A DNA stretch of 64,000 nucleotides, from the NCBI GenBank assembly GCA_021771695.1, contig JAETON010000006.1, positions 52,245 to 116,244 of the forward strand. The letters are read 5' to 3'. The notes below the pieces were generated by a model, which saw only the letters and a program-made list of their open reading frames with translations, was not told the origin of the DNA and ran no database searches. Position 1 is the first letter of the stretch; each line of letters begins with the position of its first letter. The translations under genes and the position numbers were made by a program. Shown here piece by piece: positions 61,815-64,000 of this stretch. The DNA is from Lachnospiraceae bacterium (lineage in GTDB: Bacteria; Bacillota; Clostridia; Lachnospirales; Lachnospiraceae).

Positions 61815-62234
61815 ATGGGACGTGGAAATCTTACAAGACAGGAAATCCAATTATTAATTAAAAATCCTTTTGTTCTTGATGTAAATAGTAACCGCATTGT
61901 TTATTCTGATGAATTTAAACAACGCTTTATGAAAGAATATCTTGCTGGAAAAGGTCCGACACAGATTTTTAAAGATGCCGGATTTAATCCTAACATTCTT
62001 GGCTCCAAACGCATTGAACGTGCTTCTGCCAGATGGAGAGAATCCTATGCCGCAGGTTCTCTTGGAAAGTATGAAAGCAGCTCTATTCCCTGCCAGCAAG
62101 ATACAAAAAAAGCAAAACATCCTTCTAGACAATATGCACAATGTCAAAAGGAATTTGAAAAATTAAAGGCTGAGAACGAACTTCTTAAAAAGGCCATTTT
62201 ACGTTTATCAGAGGATGCTGATATTTTTCTTTAA
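61815..62234 (+). CDS. Orphan IS3 OrfA-like HTH protein with C-terminal coiled coil
   Basis: DEFKQRFMKEYLAGKGPTQIFKDAGFNPNILGSKRIERASARW...; FEKLKAENELLKKAILRL zipper; no OrfB downstream. Confidence 0.7.
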   Translation: MGRGNLTRQEIQLLIKNPFVLDVNSNRIVYSDEFKQRFMKEYLAGKGPTQIFKDAGFNPNILGSKRIERASARWRESYAAGSLGKYESSSIPCQQDTKKAKHPSRQYAQCQKEFEKLKAENELLKKAILRLSEDADIFL

Positions 62235-62250
62235 CAGCAATACGATTCAA

Positions 62251-62305
62251 TTACACAATGCACTTCATTATATTAGTTAATCAAACTAATATTTGAAGTG
62301 CATTT
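62251..62305. terminator. Hairpin, AATGCACTTCA...GAAGTGCATT
   Basis: AATGCACTTCAttatATTAGTTaatcAAACTAATatttGAAGTGCATT. Confidence 0.65.
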
Positions 62306-62382
62306 CATTTACTTTATCAAGAAATTACCAATAAGCGGTCTTTTCTATAAAGTAAAAAAAGAACCAGATTTTGATCCAGTTC

Positions 62383-63054
62383 TTATTTTACAATTCTTCT
62401 AACCGCAACAATTTTTCTATATCTAGGATTTGATGAAATCTTAATTCCTGTTTTTCTTGTGCTGGCATGAACGATTTTATTATTTCCTATATAAATTGCC
62501 ACATGCCCACTGTAACAGATGACATCTCCCGGCTGTCTTTTTGCATAAGATACTTTTCTGCCTGCCTTCCTCTGAGAACCAGATGTTCTAGGAAGCTTAT
62601 ATCCAAAAGATCTATATACGCTTTGTACGAAACCAGAACAATCTGCTCCAGTATTTAAATTTGTGCCTCCCCAGCGATATGGGTTTCCAACAAAACGTTT
62701 GGCAAATGAAGCAACTGTAGCACCCTTATTATAAGTACTTCCTGTTAAACTTGGAGCATTTGTGTTGATATAAACATATTTCTTTAATACATAACCTGTT
62801 TTATTTCCAACTTTTACTTTTCTCCACTGTCCGCTGGTTGAATATACAGTAACCCGTGTTCCAATTTTTAATTTACGGATTACTTTTGATTTCTTTGACT
62901 TCTTTGTTCTCAGCTTGCACCAATGACGAAAAATTTTTCCACTATAGCCTGAGGCTGCTGCAACATCTCGTTGTGACTGTGTATAAAAAGATGCTGTAAA
63001 TATCATTAAAAATGCCAGCATAAATATTACTATTTTCTTTGTCATTTTTCTCAT
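62383..63054 (-). CDS. Secreted SH3-NlpC/P60 (C40) peptidase
   Basis: SH3-like region; GTNLNTGADCSGFVQSVYRSFG Cys motif; GHVAIYIGNNKIVHAS His motif. Confidence 0.93.
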   Translation of the reverse strand: MRKMTKKIVIFMLAFLMIFTASFYTQSQRDVAAASGYSGKIFRHWCKLRTKKSKKSKVIRKLKIGTRVTVYSTSGQWRKVKVGNKTGYVLKKYVYINTNAPSLTGSTYNKGATVASFAKRFVGNPYRWGGTNLNTGADCSGFVQSVYRSFGYKLPRTSGSQRKAGRKVSYAKRQPGDVICYSGHVAIYIGNNKIVHASTRKTGIKISSNPRYRKIVAVRRIVK

Positions 63055-63238
63055 GTTACATGTTTCCTGTTCTATTATGTTTATTACATTTTCATTACGT
63101 TTAATTGAATTTTATCATATATTCAAATTTCTGTAAAGAGTTTATGTAATATTTTCGTAATATTTAATTGTTTTTTGTAATATTTAGCAATTCTTTTAAT
63201 CTATTAATATTTTTCTGCATTTATGCTATAATAATATC

Positions 63239-63340
63239 ATTCATCAGTTCTGGAAAGAATGCGGTTCTGCCCGTATCGGAGGTGTCTAAGCTCACGGAAA
63301 GATTATTCTTAGAAACACGCTCCGGCTGATGAATTTTTTT
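63239..63340 (+). ncRNA. Candidate structured small RNA (~100 nt), family unknown
   Basis: Extended -10 (TGC-TATAAT, 63227-63232); 5'/3' closing stem ATTCATCAG/CTGATGAAT followed by T7; internal stems UUCU-GGAA-AGAA, CGG/CCG and CGGAGGUGUCUAAG/CUUAGaaACACgCUCCG. Confidence 0.6.
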
Positions 63341-63383
63341 CTTTTATCATGCACATACTGTTTGAGAAAGGAGTGCCTATAAA

Positions 63384-63539
63384 ATGAAACATACAAAAAA
63401 GAATTTTACACCGCAAAATTCAAAACAAAACAATTATGATGATGATAACATTCCCGAAATTGATTTACCGGAAAACACAGATGCCGATAATATAATTCCT
63501 GATGATGTACCACGTCATGACGGTCCTGGCGGCGAATAA
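63384..63539 (+). CDS. 51-aa small acidic protein MKHTKKNFTPQNSKQNNYDDDNIPEIDLPENTDADNIIPDDVPRHDGPGGE
   Basis: Strong RBS (GAAAGGAGTGCCTATAAA-ATG), followed by an intrinsic terminator; not in the supplied track. Confidence 0.6.
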   Translation: MKHTKKNFTPQNSKQNNYDDDNIPEIDLPENTDADNIIPDDVPRHDGPGGE

Positions 63540-63546
63540 AGCAAAA

Positions 63547-63577
63547 GCCTCGTAATTACCAGCAGTAGTTACGAGGC
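63547..63577 (+). terminator. Terminator of the 51-aa ORF
   Basis: GCCTCGTAAtTAC-cagca-GTAgTTACGAGGC plus T-rich tract. Confidence 0.75.
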
Positions 63578-63723
63578 CCTTTATATTTAAAAGAACAAAG
63601 CGGACAAGTCCGCCTCGAACTCCCTAAATCCCTCAATCCTTGAAGGACTTGTTCCGCTTTGCGTGCTGATGTGCGGCAGCTTTCGCTGCCTTCCTTTGCA
63701 CATCATGCACATCCCGCGGAGCG

Positions 63724-63770
63724 TTTTTGTGGTATAGGAAATTTCAGAGGAATTTCCTATACCACAAAAA
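63724..63770. terminator. 20-bp perfect hairpin, probable terminator of the rRNA/tRNA operon
   Basis: TTTTTGTGGTATAGGAAATT-tcagagg-AATTTCCTATACCACAAAAA. Confidence 0.75.
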
Positions 63771-63805
63771 AAGCCTAAGAAATACATTATTCCCTAGACT
63801 TCCAA

Positions 63806-63877
63806 CAGGGGCAGAGAGACTCGAACTCCCAACTGCGGTTTTGGAGACCGATGTTTTACCATTGAAACTATGCCCCT
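63806..63877 (-). tRNA. tRNA-Trp (CCA anticodon)
   Basis: AGGGGCATAGTTTCAATGGTAAAACATCGGTCTCCAAAACCGCAGTTGGGAGTTCGAGTCTCTCTGCCCCTG; cloverleaf arms pair, loop CT-CCA-AA. Confidence 0.93.
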
Positions 63878-63944
63878 ATACGTATACCTTCAAAACATCA
63901 TACAAAATCTTTCCACATCTCTTCCCTCACACTCCGCCTTCCTT

Positions 63945-64000
63945 GGTTAAAGCCTCGACCGATTAGTGACAGTCAGCTCCATACATTGCTGTACTTCCAC
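63945..64000 (-). rRNA. 23S rRNA, 3' end (truncated by the window)
   Basis: Reverse complement GTGGAAGT...ATGTATGGAGCTGACTGTCACTAATCGGTCGAGGCTTTAACC matches the conserved 23S 3' terminus. Confidence 0.88.

Noticed and set aside
63239-63340. SRP (4.5S/scRNA) RNA identity for the structured RNA
   Set aside because: Lacks the conserved GGAAGGAAGCA-type apical domain despite its size and 5'/3' pairing.
63727-63966. 79-aa plus-strand ORF over the tRNA/23S region
   Set aside because: Lies across the tRNA-Trp and 23S 3' end on the opposite strand; spurious.

Overview
The window is a low-GC Firmicutes chromosome segment, Lachnospiraceae-like by protein character. Most housekeeping genes are on the minus strand: aroE, glpK, murE, dapF, an aminotransferase, gpsA, plsY, der, pgeF, yraN, rnhB, two lepB copies flanking rbgA, rplS, trmD, rimM, tmRNA, smpB, rnr, secG, eno, gpmI, tpiA, pgk, gap and a Na/Pi symporter. 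The end of an rRNA operon (23S 3' end plus tRNA-Trp) lies at the right edge. The trmD-rplS gene neighbourhood is interrupted by an IS30-family insertion sequence and a ~21 kb Tn916-like conjugative element (about 16.1-37.7 kb). That element carries TcpC, lysozyme/C39, VirB6-like, VirB4-like, TcpE, sortase B, ArdA, Rep/relaxase, FtsK/TcpA and DUF961 homologues, a large surface protein and a probable oriT. No integrase or excisionase is visible in it. A second accessory block at 58.5-62.3 kb carries a serine recombinase, a beta-helix surface protein and an orphan IS3 OrfA-like protein. The observations most worth following are: (i) a tandem family of four small acidic paralogues between oriT and tcpA, one with a frameshift exactly at an A8 tract; (ii) an apparently self-contained ~100-nt structured RNA with its own promoter and terminator, followed by a 51-aa ORF; (iii) a DUF3990 (ART-like) gene cluster at the left edge; (iv) several unannotated microprotein ORFs and unusually long perfect hairpins. 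All family assignments come from reading the sequence; no database search was run.
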